The notes below the pieces were generated by a model. It was not told the DNA's origin, searched no databases, and saw only the letters and a program-made list of their open reading frames with translations. A stretch of DNA of 64,000 nucleotides from positions 41,785,026-41,849,025 of the forward strand of contig NC_060234.1 in assembly GCF_021155775.2 (NCBI RefSeq), read 5' to 3'. This document shows, in pieces, positions 13,601 through 27,800 of this stretch. A program made the position numbers and the translations under genes. Numbering within the stretch: position 1 is the first letter of the stretch; each line of letters opens with the position of its first letter. Source of the DNA: Neodiprion pinetum. Its lineage: Eukaryota > Arthropoda > Insecta > Hymenoptera > Diprionidae.

Positions 13601-16600
13601 CGCATCGATTCGCACATTCAGATATCTTGATATTACCATTTTAATCAGGATTCTGATATCGATAATAAAACGAGTTTTTTCGAGAATCGAACATCCATCG
13701 GACAAGGGTATCTAATTTCTGACAATCTGAAATTTCAGTGAAGATTATCTCTCGTAGGAAAAACCTACAATGTTAATTTCTGACAAGTGGTATAATTTCA
13801 AAAACTTGAAATAACAAGAGAAAAGGAAAAAACAGTTGCTTCGAATACCTCGACATCAAAATTATGACTCTTAAAAAAAAAAAAAAAAAATAAACCTCGA
13901 TCAACAAAAACTCCAATACTGTCCCCGTAAAGATCTAGAATTCTAAAAAAATGTTTACGTAACATTTTAGTATAAAAAAAAAGCTTTCCATGATCCTGAT
14001 AAGTTACGTGGTAAATTTTTTCTTCCCATCATCCTACGAAATTTCATCCTCATTCTTTTTACAGAGAAATAATCTCGACGCTCGCGTTGCGCAAGGACGA
14101 AGATAAATTGGGTCAAGATACATCGCGCGGCTCGGCGGTTCAGGCGGTTGTGTCCTGCAGGGGTTGTAATAAGCGTAAAACCTTCTCGCGTACGTGTTTG
14201 TGTATGTACATGCGGCGTAGTTCACCCCCCCCCCCCACATACGGATCCTGTAACCTCACCTAACCTGCGAACGGAGGTTGGAACTCGTATAGGACGCGGG
14301 CAACGGGTACTAGAAACCACCTGCGTACCCGTCGAGGCGATCCGCGACCCCTTCCGCACCTGTGCCCGCACTTTATCACGCCCCGCTGTATTTTCCAAAG
14401 TCTATTTCACATAATTCCTATATATTTTCTGGCGCCGGGGGATCGTGTGCGTAGGTATAGCTTATGTACGATCCTCCATGTATAACTTTGGGCCTCATGC
14501 GTCCAAAACAACCCCTCGTGGTCATCTCGACGCTGTTACGTACTCTCAGCTTTCCAAAATTATTCCAGTCACGTGAAGATATTGTTGGTTTTTTTTTTTT
14601 TTTTCTTCAGAATTTGATTGCTCGAGGATTGATTATACTTGACATTAATTTTATCGCGAGATAATCGCACGTCGAGTACCAGTTGAATTATTATGTTCAT
14701 ACGATACGAAGGTCTCTTCGAAAATGTGAAAATATTTGATATTAAAGAGAAAAAAAAAAAAAAAAAAAACCAATTAAACCCGAATTATTTTTCAAAATTT
14801 AATTAATTGTGAACTGATTAGATTCGTTTCAAATCGCTTAGAAATTGTTAAAAACTTAGTTGATTCGTCAATTTCACTCTACTTGTACTTTCTACAAATT
14901 CAACGTCGTCATAAAATCTCGCATTACCCACGCAAGTTTAACGAAAGGAATCCATTTTTGACCAAACAACCTCTTTAACTGGTCACCTGTAAATAACCGA
15001 TAGCCAGATTTGATCGACAAGTAATTCTCTCGAATATTGTCTTTCGATAACTGACAATGAGATCTTAATTATCGTTTCATCACCGGAAACGATCGACCGA
15101 GTAAGAATAGGTTTTGAAATCGTTGTTCTTTTGATTTCATTGTGTTATTATCTTCATCTCCTTCTTCTCATGCTGTTCTTTCAAGTAAAAATAAACTTTC
15201 ACTGATTCTTCTATAGCGTATTACACAGCTATAGATATGTATATGCATGGGTACTCGGTAACTCGATGAGAACTTTCTCAGATGGTGCGGGGGTGTTCTA
15301 CTAGAAGGTAGGTTGGTAGGTAGGTAGGCACGTGCTTTCCTCTTGCCCAGAGGGCTCTACTCCTCCTTCTCTTTGTCCTATCTAACTTCTCTCCACGCAG
15401 CACTGCGAAGCTTTCATACACATTTTCGACCGGTTCATCACCTCCCTGATCCAGCGATCAAATGAAAAGAAAAAAGAGTGAAAATTTTCCACCTCTCCTC
15501 CGAACCAACTGAAAACATGGGATGAGAATGGTTTCATACCTAAAACAATAATTTTTTTCCTCTCTTTTCTGAACACTACACTTTCAAACGTTTTTTCAAT
15601 TAACTCTCGCGGTTGAAAGATATTCGGCTTTCCCTCAGCTCCTCACCTCAAGTGATCAGGTTCATCTTCTCTTCGGTATATAAGTTTGAAGAAAGCTCGG
15701 ATTATGCCAGGACAGGTACCGTAGCCATGGTGGTGTGGCGAACACATTAGCGCGGAGAACATCCGCGGCGCGTGCCTCTCGGCTGTGTACCAAGGATTTG
15801 AGGGGGATTCGAGAGAGGTGAAAGCGTTACCGAGGTACCAAGCACGCACGAGAAGTCTGCTCTGAGATATAAGGTATATAATATGCAGTGTGTAGATGTA
15901 AAGTTATCCTAAAGAAACCCAAGAATTAGGTACTGTATTCCTTTTTCCACCTTCTCTTGTCCCTCGTTTGCCTGTACTTGGAAAGAAAAAGTAACTAATC
16001 AAATTATCTAATCAACTGGTTCGATGAGAAACAAAAGCAACAACAGAGTGATTGTTGTAATTGGGTATATAGGTACTTATACTGGGTAGCTTTTTTTTAT
16101 ATCCTGGAGATCATTCGATACTTTTCTGTTTTGTAATGAATATATATTCAAGTTTGTTCGTACGTGGGATATTTATTTTACAACTGATGAGAATCAGTAG
16201 GTTTGTCACCGCTTATGCACACATTTGTATCAGAAAATTTTTAATCAGATACGTATGGAGGAAAATGGAAAGGACTGATTAGTAGAGATGAGAGAGGTGG
16301 TGCACTGCGGGTTCGCCCGGGTAGATTAGATATCCTCGAAATGCGCAGGTACCTAAAATGCCTCGATGCTGCAACGATGCGAATGGATCTGTATACAGGA
16401 TGGGTACATTCATTGGGGGTATACGGGTGCCCGTATGCAACAGCCACTTTAACGTGCCCATTACACACCCACAGAGTATAACATAACGCATCCAGCCAAG
16501 CAATTTGCACTGCGGTTAGCCTGCAGTGCTCGATTTTTAGTAACTTATCCATATCCGTTGGGCGTCGATGCGCAGCATCATCTTATCCAACCCTCCACAT

Positions 16601-18920
16601 TCTCGCTATTCTCCTTATTCAGTTTTTCTCTGTCCGTCACTCTGTCCTGCGAGTGAAAGAGCGTAGTCTCCACAGTGTCCAAGAAAACCGAGTCAACACC
16701 CATCCATGCGATGCACCTGAGACTGGCTTCACTTTCGCCTTTCCTCACGTGGAGATATCCTCTCGTATTACCGCTCGAGTGGTTTGGAAATTGATAATGA
16801 AGGTACTGTCGATCAGGACGTTATTTCATTGGGTTGAGAATCAAGCACTGCGAATATCATTCATGATGACGATAATCGTAGAGAGTGAATTAGAAGTGTT
16901 CCTTGACTGGGAACCATTTCAAAAGCATGGATACGTCAGTTCGAAAGGCTTTGTGGGTTTCCGTACTGCCGTACCAATTATTGCCGCATCCTGTTCGAGT
17001 TGTACGTCGGAGCGATTGGTGTGTTCGAATGTCTGGCTACCCTCTGTATACAGTGCACCGGAAGTGACGAGATTGGGTCTGCGAAGAGGATGTAGCGATC
17101 GAATCTGTATCATTCAACGTATATAATAAATCCATAACCCCGGTAGCTTGGCCTAGATGTTTACCTAACGGTTCAATCCACTGTTCAAGAATGGAAGTTC
17201 TGAGGATGGGTGCTGATTAATAATCGAATTCCCTTTCGTCTCCATATTCTCCTTCCTATTCGATGATCCTCACAATCAGCGCCGTCGCCCTTTTCTCTCT
17301 TGAGCTTGGATGCTCACCGCTTGTATAATCCACCGTCTAGAGCCCATCCCTCTTCTTTATTCGGTGTTACATCGCTCCAGGACGTTGTCGGATTATTATC
17401 ATACCTATGTACACATCGATTTGATCAAATCCTTACACCGTTTCAACGAAGCGCAATGCATTCTAGAACCGGGAACACATGCCGGACCGATACGCCGGAT
17501 AAAAATAACACGGATTTATTGCGAACGCTGGCCAAAGCGTTATAATCCATGCACCAGCTGACTCGACCTGACGACTATCCGTAAGGATGACACAATGCGG
17601 TGACTATACTTGTGTGTAATTAAATGTCGCGAAAATGTCACTGCGCAAGTATGAACCTCCTCAATCTCTTTTTTGTCTCATTCTGTATTTTTACTTTTTT
17701 ATACGCTGGAGGGTCACGATGCATGTGTCTTTACATGCGCTTACTTTACATGCAGACTTGCAAGTGGACAGGAAAAGGTCTTCCGACGAATCGCTAATGC
17801 AAATTGGGGAAAAAATTATAGCTTGATATTGAACTATTTTTATTCTTTTCTTTAATTGTTTGAAAAACTTTTAATAAATCTGCGAAGCATTATGTGAAAA
17901 TAATCAGTACTCGGAGTTTGCAAGACCTTTGCAAAGTTTGTCAGACATTTTTTTTTCGTCCAACCGTCTAAAATCTTGCCTATAAAATGTTAAAAATAGG
18001 TTTTCATCAGGGCGAACCTCAAAACGAATATTAAATCCTAGGTTCTAAAGGCCGAGGGATGAATTTTAACGCAGCTGAATCTTGAATCGGCTACTTTCGT
18101 ATCTATCCGTTGATTAAACGTTTTTCGAGTGTCAACCTCGTCGCGCAGGGGCGGCGTACGTCGGATGCAGAGGACACTTTCGGGATGTCCTCGTAAAAGA
18201 GGAGGAGCTACGGGACCGTGGAAAGGACCCTTATTCCGGCCAAGAAGACACGCATGAATTATAGAATATAATATCGGCGGGTAACTCAACGACAATTAAT
18301 TGGAAATAAAGTTGGGAGAAGTGTAAGAGAAGAAAAATGGCGTTCAAACCATGCTTCGTGTTTTTGATTCAACGAGTTGATTACCTCTTTTTACGACTCA
18401 AACGCAGTACGACACGGCATGGTAAAATATGCAAAATGAGTTCGCGAATTATACGGGCAGTATTTTGTTTAATTCTGGTGTATGTGCGAATTATCCTCCG
18501 TTTGCAGGTGATCTGCGCGAGATGGTGATCATCTGGCTTTCAGTTTTGTTTGAGGTTTGTTGCCTGCAGCGTGTTGTGACCCGTCAAGAACAGGTCTGCC
18601 ACTACCATCGGGAGCACGGCACAGCGTTAACCCTCTAGCCTACCCTCGGTCTCAGCCTCCCACCGAACCCCCTTCCTTCCTCTTTGTCAACGTCTTAAGC
18701 AGAAGCGTTCGTTCCTTTCTCGTGCGAGCACTCCAATTTCTATTGCTTGTATTATTTTGCGAAAGCTCTATATCGGCTCTATTATACTTTCTCTTCAAGG
18801 TGGACAAGTTTTTTCGATTTTTTCTTTTTACTTTTTAAAACGTGACAGCTTGCCGAAACGCTTGATTTGCTCCACGATCTTTGAAAACATCATTTTGAAC
18901 CAGTATTTGTTTCTAGGTTT

Positions 18921-19030
18921 GTACATTTTACCGATCGACATTTTGTCTCGTGGTCCACGTTCGGCGAGATGTAGCGAGGTGTCAACCAATCGTGAACAAC
19001 GTGAGACAAATGACGATCGGTAAATTGTAC
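18921..19030. repeat. 110-bp palindromic hairpin element in the nervy intron
   Basis: The left arm (GTACATTTTACCGATCG, then CATTTTGTCTCGTG) and the reverse complement of the right arm (GTACAATTTACCGATCG, then CATTTGTCTCACG) match over about 40 bp with few differences, around a spacer of about 30 bp. This is either a small foldback MITE or a hairpin-forming transcript. No clear target-site duplication was seen. Confidence 0.65.
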
Positions 19031-19044
19031 CGTGTGCTTTTAGT

Positions 19045-19160
19045 TGTCTGAATGCAGGCAGAATTCGTTAAGGTGTACTCTGAATTGCAGAAATGCAGGC
19101 GAATTTAGTTTAGGATGTACACTGAATTGCATAAATGCAGGCTGATCTAACCAAGGTTAA
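19045..19160. repeat. Tandem repeat, about 42-bp unit, 2.5 copies
   Basis: The core AATGCAGGC recurs at 19051, 19092 and 19134 (spacing 41 and 42), each time followed by a related GAATTYRKTTA-like segment and a GTAC-containing segment. It begins right after the palindrome at 18921-19030. Confidence 0.7.
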
Positions 19161-19979
19161 ATTGCCCGTGGGACATTTCCACGAATTAACTTAATATATC
19201 AAGGTTGAAAGTTGCCGGCGAGAAGGCCGCAGATGCGCAGTATGAAGGGCTCGAGAGAATTTCTTATTCTAAGTTTAAAAGTAATGTATTAGTTGCTAAT
19301 CACGCGATACAAGGGAGTGAACACGAGCTTGCAGCCATGGAACGGCGGAGCTTTATAATTAAGTTTATCGGAAAATGAGGGGATCCGACAGCCTGCAGCC
19401 TTTGACGTTTCATAGTTGGCTCGCCGCGGAACGATCAGGCTTGTTTACAGCTATAGAAGCTTTGTTAATCCGCTATAAAACCGATTATAATCGAAGGGAA
19501 GTGAGGGAGGAGTATGAGTATTGAAAAACAAAGGTTTTGTAAAAAACACACGAGAGAAAAATTCTTGACTCAACTCGCCTGAGACACAACGGCGCGCGGC
19601 TGTTTTCAGAGTGAATTAAAAGACAACAAAGCTAAAATAGTTGTTGACTCAATTATTTTGACGAATTCGACAGAGATCAAGATATATTATTGGTCTAAGT
19701 ATTTACGTCTAAGCTTACCTCGTACCTCACGTATACTGTGAAATTATAACAAGTTTTCGATTTTTACAGCACAACTGACTTTTATACAAACATACGTGTT
19801 TTTCCCACCCAATATTTTTTTCTGCATTAAAAACTGCGGTAATATTTTTTTCAGAAATCGTTGTATCTGCTTATAATATTTTTTCACTCGATGCAAAAAA
19901 TTCGAATAAATGTGCGCATATTTTACAATCGTGGCAATAATCAAGAAATGAATTTACAGACGATAAATGATTGGCTGAC

Positions 19980-20208
19980 CTTTGCTCCTCGGTTTGAGGT
20001 TCAGGTTGACTGGGGAAGGCTCGGGGTTGTTATTCGTCGTCGGTGTGAGTTTTGAGGCCGGCGTGTAGCTGATTATGGTTTTGGCATTGGGGGCGTTATT
20101 CGCCCCCGTAACAGACGGTGCGTGAGTGGTACTGGTCGGCGACAAGCACTCCTTGGCCTCTTCCTTGATCTTGATACCGCAGGAATCTTCCTGCACGTCC
20201 ATTTTCAT
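19980..20208 (-). CDS. nvy: nervy / RUNX1T1 homologue, first coding exon
   Basis: This exon has 76 codons plus one base. It starts at the first ATG of the frame (20208), with a second in-frame ATG two codons later. The protein begins MKMDVQEDSCGIKIKEEAKE and continues as a Thr/Asn/Pro-rich low-complexity stretch ending in KPRSK. IKIKEE resembles a SUMO-attachment motif (psi-K-x-E). The donor is AAAG|GTCAGC and leaves phase 1, exactly what the acceptor at 3428/3427 needs; the split codon becomes glycine. I know no conserved domain here, so the link to nervy rests on matching strand, phase, splice sites and absence of another partner rather than on homology. Promoter and 5' UTR would lie at higher coordinates. 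Confidence 0.68.
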
Positions 20209-20424
20209 AATCGTTTGTCAATTTCGTTTTTTTTTTTACAACAAACGGTGGCAGCTGCCTGTAAGAAGAAAAATGACAACAACCATTGAAATAATATTGT
20301 ATTACAATTGATGGAAGTGAAATTTGTTGAAATTGGGCAAATTTTCACCAGATTTTAGTAAAATCGATTGGCGAAATCTCCGAGTCTGCAAACAACAGCA
20401 GCGGTGAACTCGAATATATGTAAG

Positions 20425-20494
20425 TTTTTGCGCGAGATGCCGAACGCGCTGCCCCCGCTTATTTCGGCAGCCCGGCATCGTCTCGCGCAAAAAA
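20425..20494. repeat. GC-rich hairpin upstream of the nervy start codon
   Basis: TTTTTGCGCGAGATGCCG at 20425-20442 is matched in inverse by CGGCATCGTCTCGCGCAAAA ending at 20494; the only arm difference is a three-base CGA insertion. The loop is about 30 nt and GC-rich. It lies about 220 bp upstream of the nervy ATG, where a 5' UTR or promoter would be expected. Confidence 0.65.
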
Positions 20495-21825
20495 TTCGCA
20501 TCTGCATCTAATTACGTTCACTTGACCTCAACGATTTTTCACGCTTAACCTATACCCACGCCTATATACGGTGTCTATGATAATCACGTGTGGTGCATTA
20601 TACATACGGAGATGGGACATATATCATTAGCGTACATGTAACATAATTAATAAAGTACACTCGGTGTCCCGAAAAAATCAATTTCTCGATATTGATTCGG
20701 AGATATTTTCCGATTACTATATTTTTGTTACAAAAAATTACAGTATACCTGTATATATATGTACGTAACTGCTCGATGAAGGTACCGTACTTTGTTTTTC
20801 CTATAGTACATTTTTCAGCTTTGAAAAAGGGAATGAAAAATAAAAAATAAAAAATAATCGGCGGAAGCTCGCGTCGATTTTCGAAACCGCGGTTCTTTGA
20901 CCCTGTCATTCATTATCCTTGTAAGATATTTCAGTTTTTCAATTACCAGAGAAGGAAGGGTGGGAGGGGGGAGCTTTCGGTTAACGGCAAAGCTTATATA
21001 GTAGACGTTATATCCACGTTGTCGGTTCTCTATGTATGGGTACTCGAGCGCAAAGCTTTTCGGTATTGACTATCGCGCCGAGTGCGAATATTCTCACGTG
21101 CAGGTTTTCACCATGTCGGCAGTTCGGCTTGTTCGATTTCGTACAGGGTGGATGGGCGTGTGCCAATTCACCCACAAAACCAATCCATACCTATGTATAT
21201 ATTATTCTTAAGTTCAGGTCGACTTGCCGGTCGGAATAACAACAACAATAATTCAATTAACGATAAATAAATAATTGTTAAAAAATAAATAAAAACAAAA
21301 CAAGCCATTCATCGAATACGTTTTTAATAATTCGAGCATTAAAATATTTATGAAAAACAGACAAATTAAAGAGTTTCGATGTATTTGTATGCATATTTCG
21401 AATAAAAAAAAAAAATCAATGTTGCGATTAATGAAAACGATCAAAACACACTAATTTAGGACGTAGTTATCATCGTCAGTAACACGCAATACGATTTTTT
21501 TTAACTTTATAAATATTAAGTGAACACAATTCAGACCAAAAAATTGGCGGAAGATAAATTTGTAACATTCACTGTTGCGTCTAATTTGAGTTAAAGGGTA
21601 TTCAAACTTGTTTGATCGGTGACAGGTAATATTTTCACTTTAATAAATTTTTTGAAAAATGCTTCTCTACTTTTCTTTTTGTTTTTTTGCTTATGTTCCT
21701 TTTTAAAACTCTTCACTTTGAGGGAGACGAGCGATTAGCAAGGGACGAGTTACGGCGGTTGCAGGCTAAACGGATCAACGCGGATCAACCGCTGTTATTT
21801 ATACGTATATCTATGTGTATGTATA

Positions 21826-21855
21826 CATATATATATACATATATATATATATATA
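21826..21855. repeat. (AT)n microsatellite
   Basis: Alternating AT run with one interruption (TATACATATAT). Confidence 0.9.
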
Positions 21856-24800
21856 GGCATGTACCTATCTACAACTGGTTCGGTGTTCTCTGGGAGTGTT
21901 TAAATAACATTTCAAAACCACAAAAACTGTCTGGTATTCATCGCTGATGCTGAACCAGCCCTGCAGACTCAGCTTATATCATGCAGCCTACGCATTTAAG
22001 CGTAAAGCCCGTCCGATCGTTATAAATTTTGGAATCATTTCTCCTTCACGCGTCGCGGTATATCCTCAATTCGTGCCACGTGTATCACATGCTTTGGCAT
22101 ACAGTACTGTCCACCTTATCGTTAATATGTCGCGATGTATTTATATTGGCTCAATTTAGTGGCTTGAAAACGTCGGATCGAAAGAGTTGTTAAATTGTCG
22201 TCCGTAAAAATAATTTGAGAGTAATATTTTTTTTTATGTCACTTGGATGATCGCTTTCCAGATTTCAACACATCGTTTCCATATTCCGTTTCTTTCGGCT
22301 TTGTATTTCAGACGGGTGATTTCGAACGATTGGACGTATCTATATACTGTATAAAGAGCTTGATGAGAAAACTTACTTTTTAAAGAAGGTATTCAAGATT
22401 CGAATAATTTTTATACGAATTTTGAGCGTCTAAAAACTGACTATTCAAAGTACTCTCCATAGATTTAAAATAAAAAATTAATTTACATCACTTCTAAAAA
22501 GATATCCCTACCTAACCGACAGAGTTTGTGTCGGCTGTTCGCTCAGATTTCTTCAAAAATGTCAGTACGTATAGAAATTTGAAATGTGACTGCGGTTGGT
22601 TATTTGCGCTGCAGCGTGGATCGTCAAGTTTCACAGAAGACTCCCGGTAATTTCGACTTTCTATATACCCTCTACAATTTAATCGAATTAGGATACAAAG
22701 CGAAGAAACAGGGGCCCAGAATTCCATGCCTGAACCTCGGTGTCAACAATCAAACGAATTTCAAATGAATCGAGATATCTGGCGGGCCGGACGAGCACGC
22801 GTCGAGTGAAGGGACTAAACAGAGCTCTCCTGTGGTCTCGACCACATGGCCATCCCCCTGCAGCCGTGTGCGTGCGACCCTCGCCGAGTCATAGACACCG
22901 CGCTATGCATCTGACAGCCGGGATACGAACCAGAAGCTGGTTGCCGGCCTCGGGCGACTTCTGCTTTCAGAGCGGAGCTTGACGAGTCCAAACAAATAAA
23001 TTCACCTTCGGCATCATCAGCTCCGCGCGCTGCACGCCGGGGATCGTTGACGAGCGATCGTATTCGACTCGTTTTCCGTTTCCGGATTTGAAAGGGCCCG
23101 CAGAATCGACTAGACGTCAGATTTAACCACTTCGATATATCGCACGCTGTCGATTTTCCCCCGAGCTTTTACGTCCGCGCGACTAAATTCCAGGATTTTT
23201 TCACCTCGGAGGCTGCCTAGACTTGGGAAAAAATCATCAAGCAACTGTTTTCAAATCATTTTTTTGGCCTTATGGTAAGCGTTACCTTTTTGAAAAAAGG
23301 TGAATTGATAGGGCAATTTTTTTACCGAGAGGGTGCAGATCCTTTGCACAACGAAGTTGGCGTCAACCTTCTGCGAAAGTTTTGTCGTTATTTTGAACTT
23401 GAACTGCACGACATTCGTTACTTTATGAATAACTGGGTTAACGGATGAAATCATCGAATCACGCGTAACCACCTAAATTCATCGAGTATCACCTGACCGC
23501 TAGATTTATAACAGTCGAAATCTGATATTTGTGACATTTTCTAGTGTTCCTTTTTTCGGGTTTGATATGATTCCTGTTGACCAATTTAGGGTTGGTGGTT
23601 ATCAGGTCTTCACAAAAAAGTTTGAATCGTGATATTCAGACCTAAAAGAGTGACTCAAAAGTGGCGGATGAAAATTAATTATTGCACACTAATTAAACGA
23701 CAAGTGCCACCAGTGTTATTCATATAATCAGAAATAGCCCTGTTTTCAATTGTGTCGCTGTATACGGGTTTTCTTTATTTTTTACCTCTTGTTCAGCATT
23801 ACAATAATCTATCACCGTAAACGATGTTTAGTAAATGAATGATAAGTGAACAGTAACTCTGAAATTATGAATTTATCGTCCTTTTAGTGGAAACGTTTTG
23901 ATACAGAAACAATGCGATCATAGTTCTTTTTCCGAAATCAACCTAAGCCTGATTTCCTCGCTGTTATTACTATAAAATTTAACACACAAGATCTTGTCTA
24001 GTGGATTATACCGCGTGGGAAAAGAATTGTGCAACTAAATTTCTTATACTCGAAACTCAATGACGACAGAGAAAGTGACTCGAGCGACAAAAAGTGACTC
24101 CTTTAAAAAATAGTAACTAATAGCGAGAAAAGTGATTGACTACCAGCCCTGCCAATTGGACAACTTTCAAGATCGAGAGTTCGAAAAATTTTATTTCGAG
24201 AAATAAAAAGGGGAGTTAAAATAAATTATTGTTCGGTTTTACCAAATTATACGCATACAACGAATATTACAATTCCCATCCTGCTCACTGATCTCTGGAT
24301 TGTTAATGAAGGGATAGGTGCGGGCGTTGCGGGGATAAAGGAGCGGAGCCTGCGTTAGGCAGGCTTAAACAACAATTTGAATTTGAATGTGAATTTGAAT
24401 TTGATTGATTCCATTTCACGTGCGGGTACCACGGCGGCCGCATATTTCGTCTACGTGCCTCGGCAGAGCCGCAACGCGCCAACCAACGTCGAGCAAGCGC
24501 GTTGCATATTAATTATTATTTCACCCAGAGGTTTTTAATTAAATTTACGATATGCACAAAACGTTGGGCCGAAGCTGAATTGCACGACTGCTTCGCGAAA
24601 AACTCACTCCCGATCGTAAACAAGGACGAGAGAGAGAGACACTTACCTTGGCGGTGTTTTATACATAAAATAACATAAGAATATAAAGAATTTTCTTTAT
24701 CATTTTCGTTATTCTTATCGCGTACACTTTGATGAAAAATATGATCTTTTATTTGATCGAGTATCCTTATAAGCTGGTCTGCGTACTTTTGTTTTTTTTT

Positions 24801-27800
24801 TCAAATCTCAGATTCATTTCGAAAGATTTCCCGCCTGTTTACGCAACCAGCGTTGATAGGCTCGTGTCGAATGACGTCACTAGTCGTTTCCATACAGACG
24901 GCATATGACGACGTACAGCGAGTTTGACTGTCCGGTAAACCTCTGTATATAACTTCAAATCTTTTATCATTCTTGAAAACCTAAAAAATCTAAAAGTCGT
25001 TTAATTTACAAAATAAAAAATATATCCTCATACATCGCGTCAGTCGCGAGGCGATATGTCGTAAAATTAAAATCATTGAAAATTCAAAAAAAAAAAAAAA
25101 AACCAAGGAAAATGTGGGGCGGTCGCAAAAAGTTGGAAAGGGTAAATTTGAACAGTGGCAAAGCAATCCTCCGAGGAGTTGCAAAGGGAGGAAGAAGGTT
25201 CGAGCACGTCGCGTCGTACGGGAGCAGTGATGAGGGCCAGGACTACATACGAATCCGACTATACATGGGTGAGGGTACATAGGCGGGAGGAAGAGGGGAA
25301 TTGGCGCGGGGTGGGGGCCGGGGGGGGGGGCAGGGGAGGAGAGGACAGCAGGTGGCCAATTTCCCATCCGGAACGTATTTCTGCGCCCGAGAGTCGCGCG
25401 AGGAACCCCTCTCTTCCTCTCTCTCTCTCTTTTTCTCCATCTCCCTTCCACTTTTGGCCCCCCCCCCCCTCCCTTCCACCGGCTCCATCCCCCCGGAGGC
25501 GTCATCGGCGTCCCCAATATCACCGGGAGAGAGAATAAGTTTTCCCGAAGGTTGCGCGCGACGATGTTCTCCAGGAATTATGGACGCGGGGCACCGTTGA
25601 AAGATTGGGCCCTCTAGGCTCGAACCAATCTCTCAGTAGGTACCGTTGTTGCCCCCCTGAGGCCTTTAACTTGAATTCGTCTTTGACGTCTGAACCATTA
25701 TAATCAGTTCTGCAACCGTGAGTTGGACGGATTTTCGATCTTACCGCCGGTTCACAGGCGCGGAAGTGGATGGCAAAGGGGAGGTGGGGTGGGGGGTAAG
25801 AACTTTCTTCAAAGCGAAAAGTTTATCCGAATTTGACCACATACATACGTTGAACGGGAATACATAGATCTCTAGGAGTGATAATTACAGGAAAATAATT
25901 AACAGCTAGGAATTTGAATTGAGGAATGAGAATGTGTTTTTGAAGACTTTTTTGGAATCGCTGTATCGATCAAAAGAATATCTTTTTGTTAACATGTCAC
26001 CTGAAACATAGCATGAATATCAGAACCGCAGATGAACCATCTTACTTTTTTTCGGTAGTATCCTTTTGGACTGCCGATGAGACGGTGAATGGCGGATTCA
26101 GTTAATTTTTACGTTAATACATTAGCTCAAAGAGTTGAAGCGAATCGTGTAATGCAAAATCATTGAATCACCCTGGACGAAGTAAAAATGTAGATAATCA
26201 GTACTTATTTCCTATTCCTAGATCGGAATTGTCAATAAGCCATACATCGATCCATACGACAAGAGGTTATGAATCACGTTCACCTAGATATTCGTACGTA
26301 GTACGTGCATAATGTATAATAATATGAATACGTATGTACGGCGGGTGAATCCGTATGAGAGGGGCTGGCCATTGGTCGTGGTAATGGGAAACGGGATGCA
26401 GGCCTCTTCCCTAGACCGTACCATAAAAATTCCAATAAGTCTGACCACATCAGGTACGTACTACTGCTCCGTATGTTACTCGATCGGTTGCCTGCCTGCT
26501 TGCCTGCCTGCCCCTATAACCTTTGGCCAAAGGGACCAAACGGCTAAGTTCCACCGAGGGAAAGAAAGAGGGAATGAATTTTAACCGATCGATATTACGG
26601 CGGCCCGGTTGCGAATCCGCTGAAAAGAAAATGAAAAAGGGAGAAAAATGATGCGAGCTTAATGATCAGGCTTATACTCTCGACTCAAATTCATACTCTC
26701 AAGATTTCGTTGCAGCTGCAACATAAATTAGTTAAAAAAGACTTGAAAAAAAAAAAAAAGAATCACAAAATTTGAAAGATCAAATTTTGATTTGCTCGTT
26801 GCGTCTGACGCACGAATTTGTACACATGGATCAGCTTTTTTCTTCACTCTTAATCCGCATGGTTTGAGAAATACAAGTTTGTGAAAATTATTTCGGCCGA
26901 CAAAATACCGAGAACTGATAGCTCAAATTTATCGTATCTAAAGCTCCTGTCAGCCGTTACTACTTCGCATCTTCGCCGGCTTTACGCGCACCTGACTAAG
27001 GCTACAGTGGAAAGAGCTCGCGGTAGTCAGACGCCGGTTTGCGGACGACGATACGCTGATACTGACCACTTTCTACATCCGATACAGCAGGCAGGTGAAC
27101 GTTTCGAGGTTTAGTTGCGAAATTTTTGCGAACTGAGTTCTTATTCCACAAAACACCAAGTTCTTGTTAAAATTTGCGGTCTATGGATTTTCTGATGTTT
27201 AGATAAACAGATTTTGAGAAATTAGCGATGATTTTTATTCAGATATTCCGCAAGTATTTAAAAAAAAAAAAAAAAAAGAAACAGTGGTACCACAATTGCT
27301 TTAGGATTGTCTGGAACTCAGTAAAGTGCAGTGGTAAAACGAAACATGTACTCGTAGTTGTCCAATTCTAGGACAGTATGAAGCCATTGGAAAATTACAG
27401 AATAACGAATTTTGACTCGACGTTTCGTTGTTTTAACGTTGATCTCGTATTTTCACAGTGGAATTTGATCGATACAGGTAAATAAAAAATGAATTAATCA
27501 CCGCCCATCATGGCGGATAAACACGTTTGAGAAAAAGGAAAAGGAGAGTGGTAAAATGTGATGAACTTGAAATGGTACACGGGTGGTGAAATTTCCACGG
27601 TACGGTAGGTACGAGCGATTTAATAAATCCCGCGGCTTCTCTCCCCCGGAACTTTTGGTCTTTTTCATAATAGTGTATATAAACCGTGCGATCCTGCGGT
27701 ATAAGAAATGCGAAAATTTAAATCAGGATTGCGACTGTAAAAATTGACGTTTGTAACGAGATCGCGTGCACGCAACGCGTCGGAAAAAGTGGTTTTATCA

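Larger units (their letters stand above)
3428..19979 (-). other. Large nervy intron (about 16.5 kb)
   Basis: This is the span between the two phase-matched nervy exons. It holds simple repeats (TG at 1.27 kb lies outside; poly-C at 5413-5428, CT at 10600, several poly-A/T runs), a 110-bp palindrome at 18921-19030 and a 42-bp tandem repeat at 19045-19160. I saw no conserved coding exon, tRNA or other RNA gene. Long first introns of this kind often carry enhancers, but no specific enhancer can be read from the sequence. Confidence 0.6.

Noticed and set aside
24060..24152. Repeated AGTGACT words ending in CCAGCCCTG, like one end of a hAT element
   Set aside because: No matching inverted end (CAGGGCTGG) was found nearby on the plus strand; at best a truncated remnant.
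24990..25600. Long frames on both strands rich in Gly, Pro, Arg and Ser
   Set aside because: Low-complexity G/C-rich DNA gives open frames in many registers; no domain or splice support.
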